Shown here piece by piece: positions 9,750-19,810 of a stretch of 64,000 nt of DNA. A program made the translations under genes and the position numbers. A model generated the notes under the pieces. It saw only the letters and a program-made list of their open reading frames with translations. It did no database searches and was not told the origin of the DNA. The DNA is from Nibrella saemangeumensis. GTDB taxonomy: Bacteria; Bacteroidota; Bacteroidia; Cytophagales; Spirosomataceae. Location of the stretch: assembly GCF_039541915.1 (NCBI RefSeq), contig NZ_BAABHD010000022.1:396181-460180 (forward strand), read 5' to 3'. The stretch's first letter is position 1. Each line of letters begins with the position of its first letter.

Positions 9750-10775
9750 ATGAAATCGCTGGACTACTATGCATCGTTAACTGCCGATGACCTGGCCGCC
9801 GAACCAGCGTTCCGGGTATGGGTTTTGTCGCCTACACCCGCTCTGAATCTGTTCTGGGAATCTGTCAAAGCCATCAATCCGGTCGGTATCGAGCGGGCTC
9901 GCCTGCTGGTATATGGATTAGAGATGGCCTGGGATGAGATGCCGGAGGAGGCTGCCGACGCTTCGTATACGCGGTTGCGTGAACGTTTGTCTGAACAGCC
10001 GCCTACCGTTCGGCCACTGTCGGCGACCCGGCCCTGGTTTTATCGGTACAGTTCCGTGGCTGCGGCCGTAGTGGTACTGCTGCTGGCCGGTGTAGGGGGG
10101 TGGCTGCTGAGCCGCCCGCCCGAAACGCTGACCTACCAGACTGCCTACGGGAAAATTCAGACGGTAACGCTGCCCGATGGTTCCGTGGTAACCCTCAACG
10201 GTAACTCGACCCTCCGCCTGACCGACAATTGGGCAGCGCAGGGTCGCCGGGAGGTCAACCTCACCGGAGAGGCTTTCTTCGAGGTAAACAAACAGCCCAA
10301 CGGCCAACGAATGACCTTTATCGTTCATACCAGCACGATGGATGTGGTGGTGCTGGGAACCCGCTTCAGCGTAGCAACCCGCCGGAAAAAAACGCAGGTG
10401 GTTCTGCAGGAGGGTAAGGTGAAGCTGCAACTGGACCGCCAGCCCGACATTGTGATGCGCCCCGGCGATCTGGTTGAGGCCTCCGCCGGTCAGCAGACGA
10501 TTCGCCACACCCGTGTCAACGCCGACCGCTACATAGCCTGGCGGGCGAATCAGCTAATCTTTGACGACGAACCTTTACGCACCATCATCCAGCGGATGCA
10601 GGATCTGTACGGCCTGCAAATTTCTGTGACTGATAGCTCCCTGCTCGACGAGCGCTTTACCGGGGTAACCCCCACTGACCAGCCGGATCTCCTGGTTCGC
10701 CTGCTGGCGGAGACATTTAAATGCCAGGTTACCCGGCAGGGTAATGACATTGTATTTACGCCTATAACCAAGTAA
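9750..10775 (+). CDS. FecR-type anti-sigma factor
   Basis: A 341-residue single-pass membrane protein. The N-terminal cytoplasmic part is followed by a membrane helix (SSVAAAVVVLLLAGVGGWLL) and a periplasmic FecR domain (YGKIQTVTLPDGSVVTLN, EAFFEV, VVVLGTRFSV). The C-terminus (LRTIIQRMQDLYGLQISV) resembles the STN-contacting region of this family. The ATG at 9750 (MKSLDYYASL) is preferred over one at 9672 because the intervening residues look unlike the family. It is expected to hold the sigma factor encoded at 9064 until a TonB-linked SusC receptor signals. The next gene starts 3 bases after its stop, so co-transcription is likely. Confidence 0.92.
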   Translation: MKSLDYYASLTADDLAAEPAFRVWVLSPTPALNLFWESVKAINPVGIERARLLVYGLEMAWDEMPEEAADASYTRLRERLSEQPPTVRPLSATRPWFYRYSSVAAAVVVLLLAGVGGWLLSRPPETLTYQTAYGKIQTVTLPDGSVVTLNGNSTLRLTDNWAAQGRREVNLTGEAFFEVNKQPNGQRMTFIVHTSTMDVVVLGTRFSVATRRKKTQVVLQEGKVKLQLDRQPDIVMRPGDLVEASAGQQTIRHTRVNADRYIAWRANQLIFDDEPLRTIIQRMQDLYGLQISVTDSSLLDERFTGVTPTDQPDLLVRLLAETFKCQVTRQGNDIVFTPITK

Positions 10776-10778
10776 ACC

Positions 10779-13700
10779 ATGAAAAAAGTATTTCCTAACC
10801 TGATGGGTTTAGCCTTCTGCCTGAGTGTGGGGAGCCTGTGCTCCACCGCCGAAGCACAGGGGCTGGCATCATCGTCTTTGTACGCACAGGCACGCCCAGG
10901 GGCTGATCGTAACCAGCCTGATAACAGCAGGGCCGGCCGCCCGGCCTCCAAAACCCTGAGTGACGTGCTGCGCGTTATGGAAAACCGGTACGGAATCCGG
11001 TTTGCCTTTCAGCGCAAAACGGTTCAGGATAAAGTGGTGCGGATGCCGCTGCTGGCTTCCGCCGACCGGGATGCCGTGCTGCGATCGGTGCTAAAGCCAC
11101 TGAACCTGACCTACCGGAAAGTGGATGAACAGTATTACGTTATTGTGGAAGCCGATGAAGAGAACAGCAAACCAGCGGCTCCGGTTACTCAATCGCCGGT
11201 ATCGGACGAGCGGGTATTGCCGACGCGGCCGGTCAACGGCAACGAACTCCGGGAGAACAGCCTGGTCGCGTCTATGACACTGCGCCAACCGGTTGAAGAA
11301 CTCCGGCAGGAGCGACGGATTACCGGAAAAGTGACGGCGGACGAAAACGGCCAGGGCCTGCCCGGCGTCAGTGTGACCTTGAAAGGGACCAGCCGGGGAA
11401 CTTCCACGGATGCCGACGGTAATTACGTGCTGAACGTTCCCAACGGGAGCATCGCCACCCTGGTATTCTCATTCATTGGTTATGCGTCGCAGGAGGTAAC
11501 CCTTGGCAGCCAATCGACCATCAACGTTACGCTGAAGGCATCCGACCAGACACTGGACGAGGTAGTGGTGGTGGGGTACGGTACGCAGCAACGGCGCGAT
11601 GTAACAGGGTCAATTGCTTCGCTGAATACCCGCACCATCCGCGATCAGCCGGTGCCGAATATCGTTGAGGGGCTAACCGGGCGGATGCCGGGTGTCTTAA
11701 TTCAGCAGAATACAGGTGCGCCGGGCAACAGCCCTTCCATCAAAATACGAGGGTTAGGCTCCATCAGTGCCGGCAACGGCCCTCTGGTTGTGATTGACGG
11801 GCAGCCCCTGGATTCGGGATCGCTGACTAATGGCGGTGGGCTCAACCAGCTCAACCCCAACGATATTGAGAAAATCGATGTCCTGAAAGATGCATCGGCC
11901 ACGGCTATTTACGGTTCGCGGGGTGCTAATGGCGTGGTTGTGGTAACTACCAGGCGGGGGAAGGCCGGACAGACCCGGCTAAACCTGGACTACTACACCG
12001 GTGTGCAGGAGGTAACCAAAAAGATGGATATTCTGAACGCCCAGCAGTTTGCGGAGTTTTCCAAAGAAGCGTTCAACAATGCTTATCTGGAGCGGGTATC
12101 GGGTGCTAAAATTGAAGACCCCAACAGCGCCCGTCCGGCTGGCCAGCGCTATCGCTATCCCCGTGGGGAGGTGGGCGGTATTAATTTTGATAACCCGTCC
12201 AGTCTGACTTCCTACGACTATCAGGATATGATTTTCCGGAAAGCTCCGATTAGCAGCTATCAGCTTACAGCGTCGGGCGGCTCTGAGAAAGTGCAGTTTA
12301 TGGTGTCTGGCAACTACCTGAGCCAAAAGGGTATTATTAAAAAATCAGGGCTGGATCGCTACACCGTCCGGACCAATGTCGACGCCCAGATGACCTCTTT
12401 TCTGCGCATGGGGGTTAGTCTGAGTCCTTCCATTTCGGTCGAGGACCGGGTAAATACCGATGGGCACTGGGCCAGCAATGGCGTCATCAACTCAGCCCTG
12501 AACCTGCCGCCCTTTATTCCCATTTATCAACCCGGAACTACGGTTTATAATTCTCAGGCTTTTTATGCCGCGCCGTACGACTGGCCGGGGATTACCAACC
12601 CTGTAGCCAACATCAACGAAGTAGATAACAAATTCCGCACCACCCGCTTGCTGGGTAATGCTTATATGGAACTGCAACTGCCCCTGAACATCCTGTATCG
12701 GGGTACCATAGGCGGAGATGTTCAGCACCAGCGGCAAAATAATTTCCTGACTTCGGCGCTGCCACTGAACCAGCTGCTGCCCCCGACCGTCAGCACCGGT
12801 CTGTCCAATACGTTCCAGAGCATGAACTGGGTAACCAACCACACGCTGACCTATAGCCGGCAACTTGCCGAGACGCACCGGATTGAAGTGCTGGCGGGTC
12901 TGGAGAGCCAGAAGAATGACTTTGAGAGCAACCGGGTCAATGCCAACAACTTCCCGAACGATATTGTCCGGACCATCAACGCCGGCACCATCACCGGGGG
13001 CGCTTCTTTCCGGGATCAGTGGTCGCTGGCGTCTTATTTTGGCCGCGTAGCGTATTCGTTTCAGGACCGATATTTGTTCAATGCTTCGTTCCGGCGCGAC
13101 GGCTCCTCGCGTTTCGGCCGCAACAACCGCTGGGGTACGTTCCCCTCGGCATCGGTCGGCTGGCGGGTATCTGAAGAACCTTTTCTGCGGAACAACCGGG
13201 TTGTCTCCGAGCTGAAACTGAAAGCCAGCTATGGGTTGTCGGGCAACAACGCCTTTACCAGTAATTACCCGGCTATCGGCCTGTTAGGCAGCGACAACTA
13301 TGTGTTTGGGAATGTGCTGGCGAATGGCCTGGCGGTAAGCTCCATCGGCAACGATAACCTGACGTGGGAAAAAAGCCGCCAGACGGATATCGGTCTCGAA
13401 CTGGGTATCCTGAACAACCGGGTTTTTCTGACCGCCGACTACTACAGCCGCATCACCACCGACCTGCTGCTGGCCGTGCAGGTACCGACACTGACGGGCT
13501 TCTCCTCGGCGGTGCGGAACATCGGTAAAGTAGAGAACAAAGGGATGGAGTTTGCGCTGAATACCCGGAACCTGACCGGTGCCTTTACCTGGTCAACAGA
13601 CCTGAATATCTCGTTTAACCGCAATAAAGTCCTGGCACTCGGACCTACCGGCGACCCGATCCGCAGCGGCACCGGCGTGGGCGAAACCAACATTACCGTT

Positions 13701-14384
13701 ATCGGCCAGCCGCTCGGTAGTTTCTATGGATACCGACAGTTAGGCGTTTTCCGCGATCAAGCCGATCTGGACAGTTACCCGCACTTTGCTGATACCCGTC
13801 CCGGTGATGTAAAGTACGAGGATGTAAACGGCGATGGCCGGATCAACGCCGACGACCGGACCCTCATCGGCAATAATCAGCCCGATTTTATCTATGGCTT
13901 CACCAACAGTTTCAGCTATAAGGGTATCGATCTGGGCATCGTTATACAGGGCGTCCAGGGGGGCGAGATCCTGAACCTGTCGCGCCGGTTCTACGAGAAC
14001 CTGGAGGGTAACTCCAATGCGCTGACGACCGTGCTGGACCGCTGGCGGTCTCCGCAGGATCCCGGCAACGGCAAAACACCCCGTGCCAATACCCGGACGA
14101 CCGGTAATAACAACGCCATATCGACGCGGTGGGTAGAAGACGCCAGTTACCTGCGGGTGCGGAATATCACCATCGGGTATAACCTGCCGAAGGCCCTGAC
14201 GCAGCGTGCCCGGCTCCAGGGTGTACGGGTATATGCCGGGGTACAAAACGCCCTGACGTTCTCGAAATACCTGAGTTTCAATCCGGAGGTGAGCGGCTAC
14301 GAAGGTCCGCTAACGGGTGGGGTTGACTACGGAAGCTACCCGCTGGCGCGTACCTACACGATTGGCGTTAATATCGGACTCTAA
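10779..14384 (+). CDS. SusC/RagA-family TonB-linked outer-membrane transporter
   Basis: A 1201-residue outer-membrane receptor. In order: a signal peptide; an STN signalling domain (about residues 57-130); a carboxypeptidase-D regulatory-like domain (about 178-253, with ITGKVTADENGQGLPGVSV and DADGNYVLNVP); the plug with the SusC signature LDEVVVVGYGTQQRRDVTGS; SIKIRGLGS and DPNDIEKIDVLKDASATAIY-type plug motifs; and a long beta-barrel ending in an aromatic C-terminal strand. The STN domain matches the sigma/anti-sigma pair just upstream and indicates transcriptional signalling as well as import. It forms a pair with the SusD gene that follows. The substrate cannot be read from sequence; nearby sulfatase and glycosidase genes suggest a glycan (inference). 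Confidence 0.95.
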   Translation: MKKVFPNLMGLAFCLSVGSLCSTAEAQGLASSSLYAQARPGADRNQPDNSRAGRPASKTLSDVLRVMENRYGIRFAFQRKTVQDKVVRMPLLASADRDAVLRSVLKPLNLTYRKVDEQYYVIVEADEENSKPAAPVTQSPVSDERVLPTRPVNGNELRENSLVASMTLRQPVEELRQERRITGKVTADENGQGLPGVSVTLKGTSRGTSTDADGNYVLNVPNGSIATLVFSFIGYASQEVTLGSQSTINVTLKASDQTLDEVVVVGYGTQQRRDVTGSIASLNTRTIRDQPVPNIVEGLTGRMPGVLIQQNTGAPGNSPSIKIRGLGSISAGNGPLVVIDGQPLDSGSLTNGGGLNQLNPNDIEKIDVLKDASATAIYGSRGANGVVVVTTRRGKAGQTRLNLDYYTGVQEVTKKMDILNAQQFAEFSKEAFNNAYLERVSGAKIEDPNSARPAGQRYRYPRGEVGGINFDNPSSLTSYDYQDMIFRKAPISSYQLTASGGSEKVQFMVSGNYLSQKGIIKKSGLDRYTVRTNVDAQMTSFLRMGVSLSPSISVEDRVNTDGHWASNGVINSALNLPPFIPIYQPGTTVYNSQAFYAAPYDWPGITNPVANINEVDNKFRTTRLLGNAYMELQLPLNILYRGTIGGDVQHQRQNNFLTSALPLNQLLPPTVSTGLSNTFQSMNWVTNHTLTYSRQLAETHRIEVLAGLESQKNDFESNRVNANNFPNDIVRTINAGTITGGASFRDQWSLASYFGRVAYSFQDRYLFNASFRRDGSSRFGRNNRWGTFPSASVGWRVSEEPFLRNNRVVSELKLKASYGLSGNNAFTSNYPAIGLLGSDNYVFGNVLANGLAVSSIGNDNLTWEKSRQTDIGLELGILNNRVFLTADYYSRITTDLLLAVQVPTLTGFSSAVRNIGKVENKGMEFALNTRNLTGAFTWSTDLNISFNRNKVLALGPTGDPIRSGTGVGETNITVIGQPLGSFYGYRQLGVFRDQADLDSYPHFADTRPGDVKYEDVNGDGRINADDRTLIGNNQPDFIYGFTNSFSYKGIDLGIVIQGVQGGEILNLSRRFYENLEGNSNALTTVLDRWRSPQDPGNGKTPRANTRTTGNNNAISTRWVEDASYLRVRNITIGYNLPKALTQRARLQGVRVYAGVQNALTFSKYLSFNPEVSGYEGPLTGGVDYGSYPLARTYTIGVNIGL

Positions 14385-14403
14385 CCCTCAATCTTTGACC
14401 TCT

Positions 14404-15846
14404 ATGAAACGAACATACTTGCTGGCCGCCCTGCTAACGGCCGCGCTCACCGGTTGCAAAGAGCAATTCCTGGATTTGTCGCCAATATCACAGGCCAATA
14501 CCGGCACGTTTTATAAAACCAGTGCCGACTTACTTAATGCCCTGAATGGTGCCTATGGGGCGCTTCAGTTCGGCGGGCAGTACGGTAGTTACTATGTTGT
14601 GTCTGAGATACCGTCGGATGATACCACCCCGGTTTTGTCGGGGTCGGTGACGGATCAGGATGAATTCGATAAGTTCTACCTCCGCACCACCAATCCGTTC
14701 CTGGCCTCCCGTTGGTCAGACGGCTACCGGGGTATCTACCGGACCAACGCGGTGATTGACCGCAGTGCCGGCATTCAGATGGACGAGGAACTAAAGAAGC
14801 GGATCGTGGGTGAGGCCAAGTTTCTGCGGGCGCTCATGTATTTCAACCTGGTGCGGGTGTTCGGCGATGTGCCGCTGGTGGTAAAAGAAATTACCGATCC
14901 GCAGGAAGGCTATACGTTTGGCCGTACCCCGGCAGCTGAGGTTTATAACCAGATTATTAAGGACCTGACCGAAGCCGAAGCCGCACTGCCGGCCACCTAT
15001 ACCGGTGTCAATGTAGGCCGGGCTACCCGCGGAGCTGCCAAAGCGCTGCTGGGCAAGGTGTACCTGACGCAGAAAAAATACGCCGAAGCGGCCCAGAAGC
15101 TGAAAGAAGTGATTGATTCCGGTACATATGAACTGCTGCCAAATTATGCCGATGTCTTCCGGGCGTCGAATAAGAACCATAAGGAATCTATTTTCGATGT
15201 GCAGTACAAGAAAGGTAACATTGGCGAAGGCAGCGGTTTTGCCAATGCCTACGCGCCCGAAAACTCTGGCAATGCGGTGATTCAGTTCGGTGGGGGTGGC
15301 AACAACCGGCCCACTCCGGATATGGTTCAGGCCTATGAGCCGGGTGATACCCGTAAAGATGTATCGCTGGCTACCAGCTACGTCAATGCCAGTGGTACAA
15401 AGATTGACTACAACTTCGTTCGGAAGTTTCGGGATACGCCCGTCGTGAACGGCGATTCGGAAGACAACTGGCCGGTGCTGCGTTACGCCGACGTGCTGCT
15501 GATGTACGCCGAAGCCCTGAACGAGCAGGGCCGCCCGGCGGAGGCCCTACCGTACCTGAACCAGATTCGCAAACGGGCCGGGCTTGCCGAAAAAACACTG
15601 GCAGACACAGGTGCCCAGGCGGCTATGCGGCAGGCCATCGAGCAGGAACGGCGGGTAGAACTGGCGTTTGAAGGCCACCGCTGGTTTGACCTGGTGCGGA
15701 CTGGTCGGGCGCTGGACGTCTTGAAAGCCAAAGCCCAGGCCATCGGCATTAAAACCGACCTGAAAGAAAGCAACCTGATCTTCCCGGTGCCGCAGAGCCA
15801 GATTGATATTAACCCGACGCAGATCAAGCAGAATCCGGGGTATTAA
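14404..15846 (+). CDS. SusD/RagB-family nutrient-binding outer-membrane lipoprotein
   Basis: A 480-residue surface lipoprotein that partners SusC. The ATG at 14404 gives MKRTYLLAALLTAALTGCKE with a lipobox ending in TGC; an in-frame ATG at 14317 inside the susC gene would bury the signal peptide and is rejected. Typical SusD features follow: FLDLSPIS near the N-terminus, EAKFLRALMYFNLVRVFGDVP, PAAEVYNQIIKDLTEAEAAL, and the C-terminal WPVLRYADVLLMYAEALNE and RRVELAFEGHRWFDLVR. It lies 19 bases after susC. A strong hairpin terminator closes the unit. Confidence 0.95.
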   Translation: MKRTYLLAALLTAALTGCKEQFLDLSPISQANTGTFYKTSADLLNALNGAYGALQFGGQYGSYYVVSEIPSDDTTPVLSGSVTDQDEFDKFYLRTTNPFLASRWSDGYRGIYRTNAVIDRSAGIQMDEELKKRIVGEAKFLRALMYFNLVRVFGDVPLVVKEITDPQEGYTFGRTPAAEVYNQIIKDLTEAEAALPATYTGVNVGRATRGAAKALLGKVYLTQKKYAEAAQKLKEVIDSGTYELLPNYADVFRASNKNHKESIFDVQYKKGNIGEGSGFANAYAPENSGNAVIQFGGGGNNRPTPDMVQAYEPGDTRKDVSLATSYVNASGTKIDYNFVRKFRDTPVVNGDSEDNWPVLRYADVLLMYAEALNEQGRPAEALPYLNQIRKRAGLAEKTLADTGAQAAMRQAIEQERRVELAFEGHRWFDLVRTGRALDVLKAKAQAIGIKTDLKESNLIFPVPQSQIDINPTQIKQNPGY

Positions 15847-15867
15847 GTCATACGATTAACCAGTTAA

Positions 15868-15903
15868 ACGGCCTTACATCATGTGTTAATGATGTAAGGC
15901 CGT
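15868..15903 (+). terminator. Perfect 15-bp hairpin terminator after susD
   Basis: Arms acggccttacatcat (15868-15882) and atgatgtaaggccgt (15889-15903) pair perfectly around the loop gtgtta, 22 bases past the SusD stop. It ends the sigma/FecR/SusCD unit. Confidence 0.8.
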
Positions 15904-15989
15904 GTTGTTAGGGCCGGCTTGGGTAATACTTCGGCGCGCAGGCGAACGACTGACAAGCCTGCGTAAGCTAGATTCGTTTACTCACCAGC

Positions 15990-16022
15990 AAAAAGGCCGC
16001 CCTGCCTGTAAGCAGAACGGCC
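15990..16022 (-). terminator. Rho-independent terminator of the minus-strand T9SS repeat protein
   Basis: Read on the minus strand, ggccgttctgc (16022-16012) pairs with gcagggcggcc (16005-15995) with two G-U pairs and is followed by a run of five T (15994-15990). It lies 28 bases past the stop of the gene at 16050-19694, facing the susD terminator. Confidence 0.75.
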
Positions 16023-16049
16023 CTCCTGATTCAGGGAATACAGTAGTGA

Positions 16050-19000
16050 TTATCGCTGCTTCAGGACCCGCTGGCGGTGCAGTACGCCTTCGGCCGTTTC
16101 TACCTGCAACAGATACAGCCCTTCTGATAAATTGGTAACGGAGGTCTTTAACTGACCTGTACCCTCTACCGGCTCCACTGCCCACTTACCCTGTTGTATA
16201 CCCCGCAGATCAAATAAACTGACTTTTGCCGGTTTGCTTAACCCCCGAATCTCTACCTGCAACTGATCTGCAATCGGGTTCGGATATACCCGCACCTGAA
16301 CATCCTCCGAGGTAATTACCCCTTCACGGGCATTCGGGATCGCCAGCGGACAACTGCCGTCCAGCAGCGTCTCAAAACTGCCAAGAACGGTGTTGCCCAG
16401 CTTCACGGTGAGCCGGATTACGTTGTTTTGCAGGCTGTTGAGATTCCCCTTGGTACCTGTTATCAGGAGCGTAGGCTCTCCCGGCACAGGTTCCAGTTCT
16501 ACCTTACCAATAGAAGTACCTTTCGGTCCGATGTCCTTGTAGTTCTTTGATTTGGCGGCTTTATACGACCAGCTATAGGTATACGCGGGTGAGGCTCCCA
16601 CTACCGTCATGGTTAATGGCAAAGTAACCTCGCCATCTAACGGTGGTGCGGTTTTCACACACAGACTATTGGGCCCTGATACCGCTACTCCCGTCAGGGT
16701 CACTGAGGCTGTCTGGCTACAACCGGCGGCATTGGTTACCGTTACCGAATAGACTGTACTAGCCTCGGCTGCGGACACCGTTATTCGATTACCCGAATCT
16801 CCGGTACTCCACTGATACGAGTCTCCTCCGCTGGCCGTTAATGTCACGGATTGACCCACGCTTACCGCAGTTGCTGAGGCTACTATACTAACTACCGGCA
16901 GAGGATTTACGGTTACCATGGCCGTAGCCGTGTTGGAGCAGCCGTTGGCCCCGGTCACCGTTACGGAATAGGGCCCGGCGGCACCGACGCTGATAGACTG
17001 GCTGGTGGCCGCATTGCTCCAGACATAACTACTGCCTGCGCTGGCCTCCAGCGTAACCGACTGCCCGGCACAGATGGTGGGCGAGACCGGATTGATGCTG
17101 ACGCCTGGCAACGGGTTCACCGTCACTGTAGCGGTGGCCGAACAGCCGGAACCGTCAGTGAGGGTTACCGAATAGCTGCTGCTGGCCGTTACACTGATGG
17201 AAGCCGTTGTTTCGCCGGTACTCCATAAATACCCGGTACCGCCGGTGGCGGTCAAAGTCGCCTGCTGCCCGGCACAGATGGTGGTACTGGAGGGCGTAAT
17301 GCTGACAACCGGTGCGGGACTCACCATCACCATCGTGGTGGAGGTGCAGGCGTTGGCATCGGTCGCCGTGACGGAGTAGACGCCGGCAGTGAGTACCGTA
17401 GCGGTGTTACCTCCGGAGCCTCCCTGCTGGGTAGCGCCCGCACTGAAGCTGTAGCTGGCAAAACCGACGGTAGCCGATAAGGTAACGGGTGCGCCGGTGC
17501 AGGGTACCGGACCGCTGACAACCAGATCCACCGGCTGACCAGTGCTGCTGCCGGTGACGGTCACCATCGTGGTAGAGGTACAGGCATTGGCATTCACGGC
17601 GGTCACTGAATAGGTGCCGGCTGTGCTTACACTGGCGGTGTTACCGGCCGGGCCGCCCTGCTGGGTAGCGCCTGCGCTGAAGCTGTAACTGACAAAGCCC
17701 GGTGTGGCGGCCAGGGTAACCGTAGGCGTTGCGCAGCTAATGGCACTACTGGCCCTCAGGTCCACCGGTGTGGGTGTACTGCTGCCAGTGACTGTTACGC
17801 TGGTGATGGAAACACAACCGGTCGCATTGACGGCCGACACTGAATAAGTACCTGCCAGTGTGACCGTAGCGGTATTGCCGCCGGCACCGCCCTGTTGCGT
17901 AGCACCCGCGCTGAAGCTGTAGCTGATAAAGCCTGGGGTAGCCGTCAGGGTTGAGGTGGGCGCTGTGCAGCTAACAGGACCGTTTGCGGAGAGTTCCACC
18001 GGTGGCGGAGTGCTGCTGCCAGAAACAGTCACTATGGTGGTGGATGTACATCCATTCGCATCGGTCGCCGTTACCGAATAGGTACCCGCCAGCGTGACTG
18101 TGGCGGTGTTGCCCCCTGAGCCCCCTTGCTGACTAGCTCCAGCACTGAATCTGTAGCTGGCAAAACCGGCGGTGGCGGTCAGGGTAGCCGTTGGTGCTGT
18201 ACAGGTGATGGGAGCGCTGACAACCAGATCCACCGGCTGACCAGTGCTGCTGCCGGTGACGGTCACCATCGTGGTAGAGGTACAGGCATTGGCATTCACG
18301 GCGGTCACTGAATAGGTGCCGGCTGTGCTTACACTGGCGGTGTTACCGGCCGGGCCGCCCTGCTGGGTAGCGCCCGCGCTGAAGCTGTAACTGACAAAGC
18401 CTGGTGTAGCGGCCAGGGTAACCGTAGGCGTTGCGCAGCTAATGGCACTACTGGCCGTCAGGTCCACCGGCGTGGGTGTACTGCTGCCGGTGACTGTTAC
18501 GCTGTTGACGGCGGTGCAACCGTTGGCCGCGGTAGCGGAAACGGAATACACCCCGGCAGTCGAAACCGTAGCGGTGTTACCGGCCGGACCACCCTGCTGC
18601 GTGGCCCCGGCACTAAAGCTGTAGCTGACAAAGCCCGAGGTAGCTGTCAGGGTTGCGGTGGGCGCTGTACAGCTAATAGGACCGCTGCTACTTAGCGTGA
18701 GGCCTGGCGCATTGGGGTTGGTTAGCGTGATCGGGGTAGCGAGTGAGCCGGTACAGCCGTTGTAGGTTATTGAAAAGTTAATGTACGTACCGGCGGATAA
18801 GCCTGTCAGACTAAAGGTATTACTGCTGACCGTTATCTGGCGGGGACTGCCCGCGCCGGTATACGTGAGGGTGTAACTGCCGTTGGGAACATTGGTCGTG
18901 GTGAAGGCAATGCTGCCGTCGCTACCCCCGCAGGTAGTGGGGTTGGTCTTCACCCCTGCCGTTAAAGTAGGGGAGGGCTTCACCACAACCTGCGTGCTTG

Positions 19001-19694
19001 CCGTTGCGCTGCTCGGGCCACTCGTAGCCGTAACGGTAATCAGGTAAGTCGTAATGCCGCTCACACTCGGTGCATTCTGGGTCAGAATAGCACCGGAACC
19101 TGAAATGCCGGCTGGACTACTGCTCCAGGCATAGGTGACCGGCGAGGCCAGGTCGGTTGGTGTGGCGGTCAGGCTCACGGGCGAACCGGCGCAAATGGTA
19201 GCGACCGCCGTTGGTGTAATCCGGACGGTGCCGCTTATCACTGTCACGGGGGCACTTCCCTCACAGGTTCCCACAACGCCCGTTGTTACCGCTACCCAGC
19301 CCGACGTAGGAGGTACTGTAGCCGTAGACGGATTGGACAGGTATGCCCCTCCATCAAACGTCAATACCCAGGCCGGTCCGGCGGGTTCGTAAAAAACGGC
19401 CATAGCGACACCATCGTACGTGGTTCCGCCAATACTAACCGTACCCGTCCCTGAATAAGCCGGACGCCCGGTACCCTCGTAGTTATCAGCATATTTGGTT
19501 AAAACGTAGGTGTTACTCAGGCAGGCCCCCGAAACGGTGATGGAAGCGGGGGCGGTCTGGGCGTTGACCTGGCCGCTTAACGCGATAAAAAAGAGGAGCG
19601 TACCCCAGACCAGCCACAGTGGGTGGTTTGGGTTTCTTGCGTTAGCCAGGCAGACTTTTCCGCCTGTAGCCAATAGTGAGTATTTGTGGTTCAT
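16050..19694 (-). CDS. Large repeat-containing surface protein with T9SS sorting domain
   Basis: A 1214-residue secreted protein. A long signal peptide (hydrophobic core LWLVWGTLLFFIALSG, cleavage near residue 45) is followed by Ig-like segments and six tandem 78-residue repeats (about residues 330-795, each with SYSFSAGATQQGG and TYSVTA-type motifs). Three further PKD/Ig-like units (VSITPSSTTICAGQQATLTA type) follow, then a domain of about 120 residues shared with the protein at 5918-8827, and a type A T9SS sorting domain (YPNPIADQLQVEIRG and GLYLLQVETAEGVLHRQRVL). It should be exported and displayed at the cell surface as an adhesin or matrix protein. It is the last gene of a co-oriented series running from 23380 that includes a hydroxylase and a sulfotransferase. 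Confidence 0.88.
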   Translation of the reverse strand: MNHKYSLLATGGKVCLANARNPNHPLWLVWGTLLFFIALSGQVNAQTAPASITVSGACLSNTYVLTKYADNYEGTGRPAYSGTGTVSIGGTTYDGVAMAVFYEPAGPAWVLTFDGGAYLSNPSTATVPPTSGWVAVTTGVVGTCEGSAPVTVISGTVRITPTAVATICAGSPVSLTATPTDLASPVTYAWSSSPAGISGSGAILTQNAPSVSGITTYLITVTATSGPSSATASTQVVVKPSPTLTAGVKTNPTTCGGSDGSIAFTTTNVPNGSYTLTYTGAGSPRQITVSSNTFSLTGLSAGTYINFSITYNGCTGSLATPITLTNPNAPGLTLSSSGPISCTAPTATLTATSGFVSYSFSAGATQQGGPAGNTATVSTAGVYSVSATAANGCTAVNSVTVTGSSTPTPVDLTASSAISCATPTVTLAATPGFVSYSFSAGATQQGGPAGNTASVSTAGTYSVTAVNANACTSTTMVTVTGSSTGQPVDLVVSAPITCTAPTATLTATAGFASYRFSAGASQQGGSGGNTATVTLAGTYSVTATDANGCTSTTIVTVSGSSTPPPVELSANGPVSCTAPTSTLTATPGFISYSFSAGATQQGGAGGNTATVTLAGTYSVSAVNATGCVSITSVTVTGSSTPTPVDLRASSAISCATPTVTLAATPGFVSYSFSAGATQQGGPAGNTASVSTAGTYSVTAVNANACTSTTMVTVTGSSTGQPVDLVVSGPVPCTGAPVTLSATVGFASYSFSAGATQQGGSGGNTATVLTAGVYSVTATDANACTSTTMVMVSPAPVVSITPSSTTICAGQQATLTATGGTGYLWSTGETTASISVTASSSYSVTLTDGSGCSATATVTVNPLPGVSINPVSPTICAGQSVTLEASAGSSYVWSNAATSQSISVGAAGPYSVTVTGANGCSNTATAMVTVNPLPVVSIVASATAVSVGQSVTLTASGGDSYQWSTGDSGNRITVSAAEASTVYSVTVTNAAGCSQTASVTLTGVAVSGPNSLCVKTAPPLDGEVTLPLTMTVVGASPAYTYSWSYKAAKSKNYKDIGPKGTSIGKVELEPVPGEPTLLITGTKGNLNSLQNNVIRLTVKLGNTVLGSFETLLDGSCPLAIPNAREGVITSEDVQVRVYPNPIADQLQVEIRGLSKPAKVSLFDLRGIQQGKWAVEPVEGTGQLKTSVTNLSEGLYLLQVETAEGVLHRQRVLKQR
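17316..18702 (-). repeat. Six tandem 234-bp (78-residue) coding repeats
   Basis: The repeat units each encode a domain with an SYSFSAGA(T/S)QQGG core and a TVTGSST-type linker. Units two and five in protein order differ by one residue (Thr versus Arg near the start of the unit), and their DNA (about 18216-18503 and 17514-17801, offset 702 bp) shows about six mismatches in 288 bases by eye. Other pairs are clearly more diverged, so the two units look recently copied or converted. Confidence 0.88.
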
Positions 19695-19810
19695 AAGAAA
19701 GAAGGTAAAGGTTAAAAAACGCTGTGAACTTTGTTGCTGTGTTAAACGCCCTGGGTAAGGCTGAACAATAGTATGGAAACCAGAATAGCGTCCTGCCTAT
19801 TGGCGTATCA

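Noticed and set aside
17316..18702. Regular repeats considered as a CRISPR-like array
   Set aside because: Units are 234 bp, in frame and protein-coding; there are no short repeats with unique spacers.
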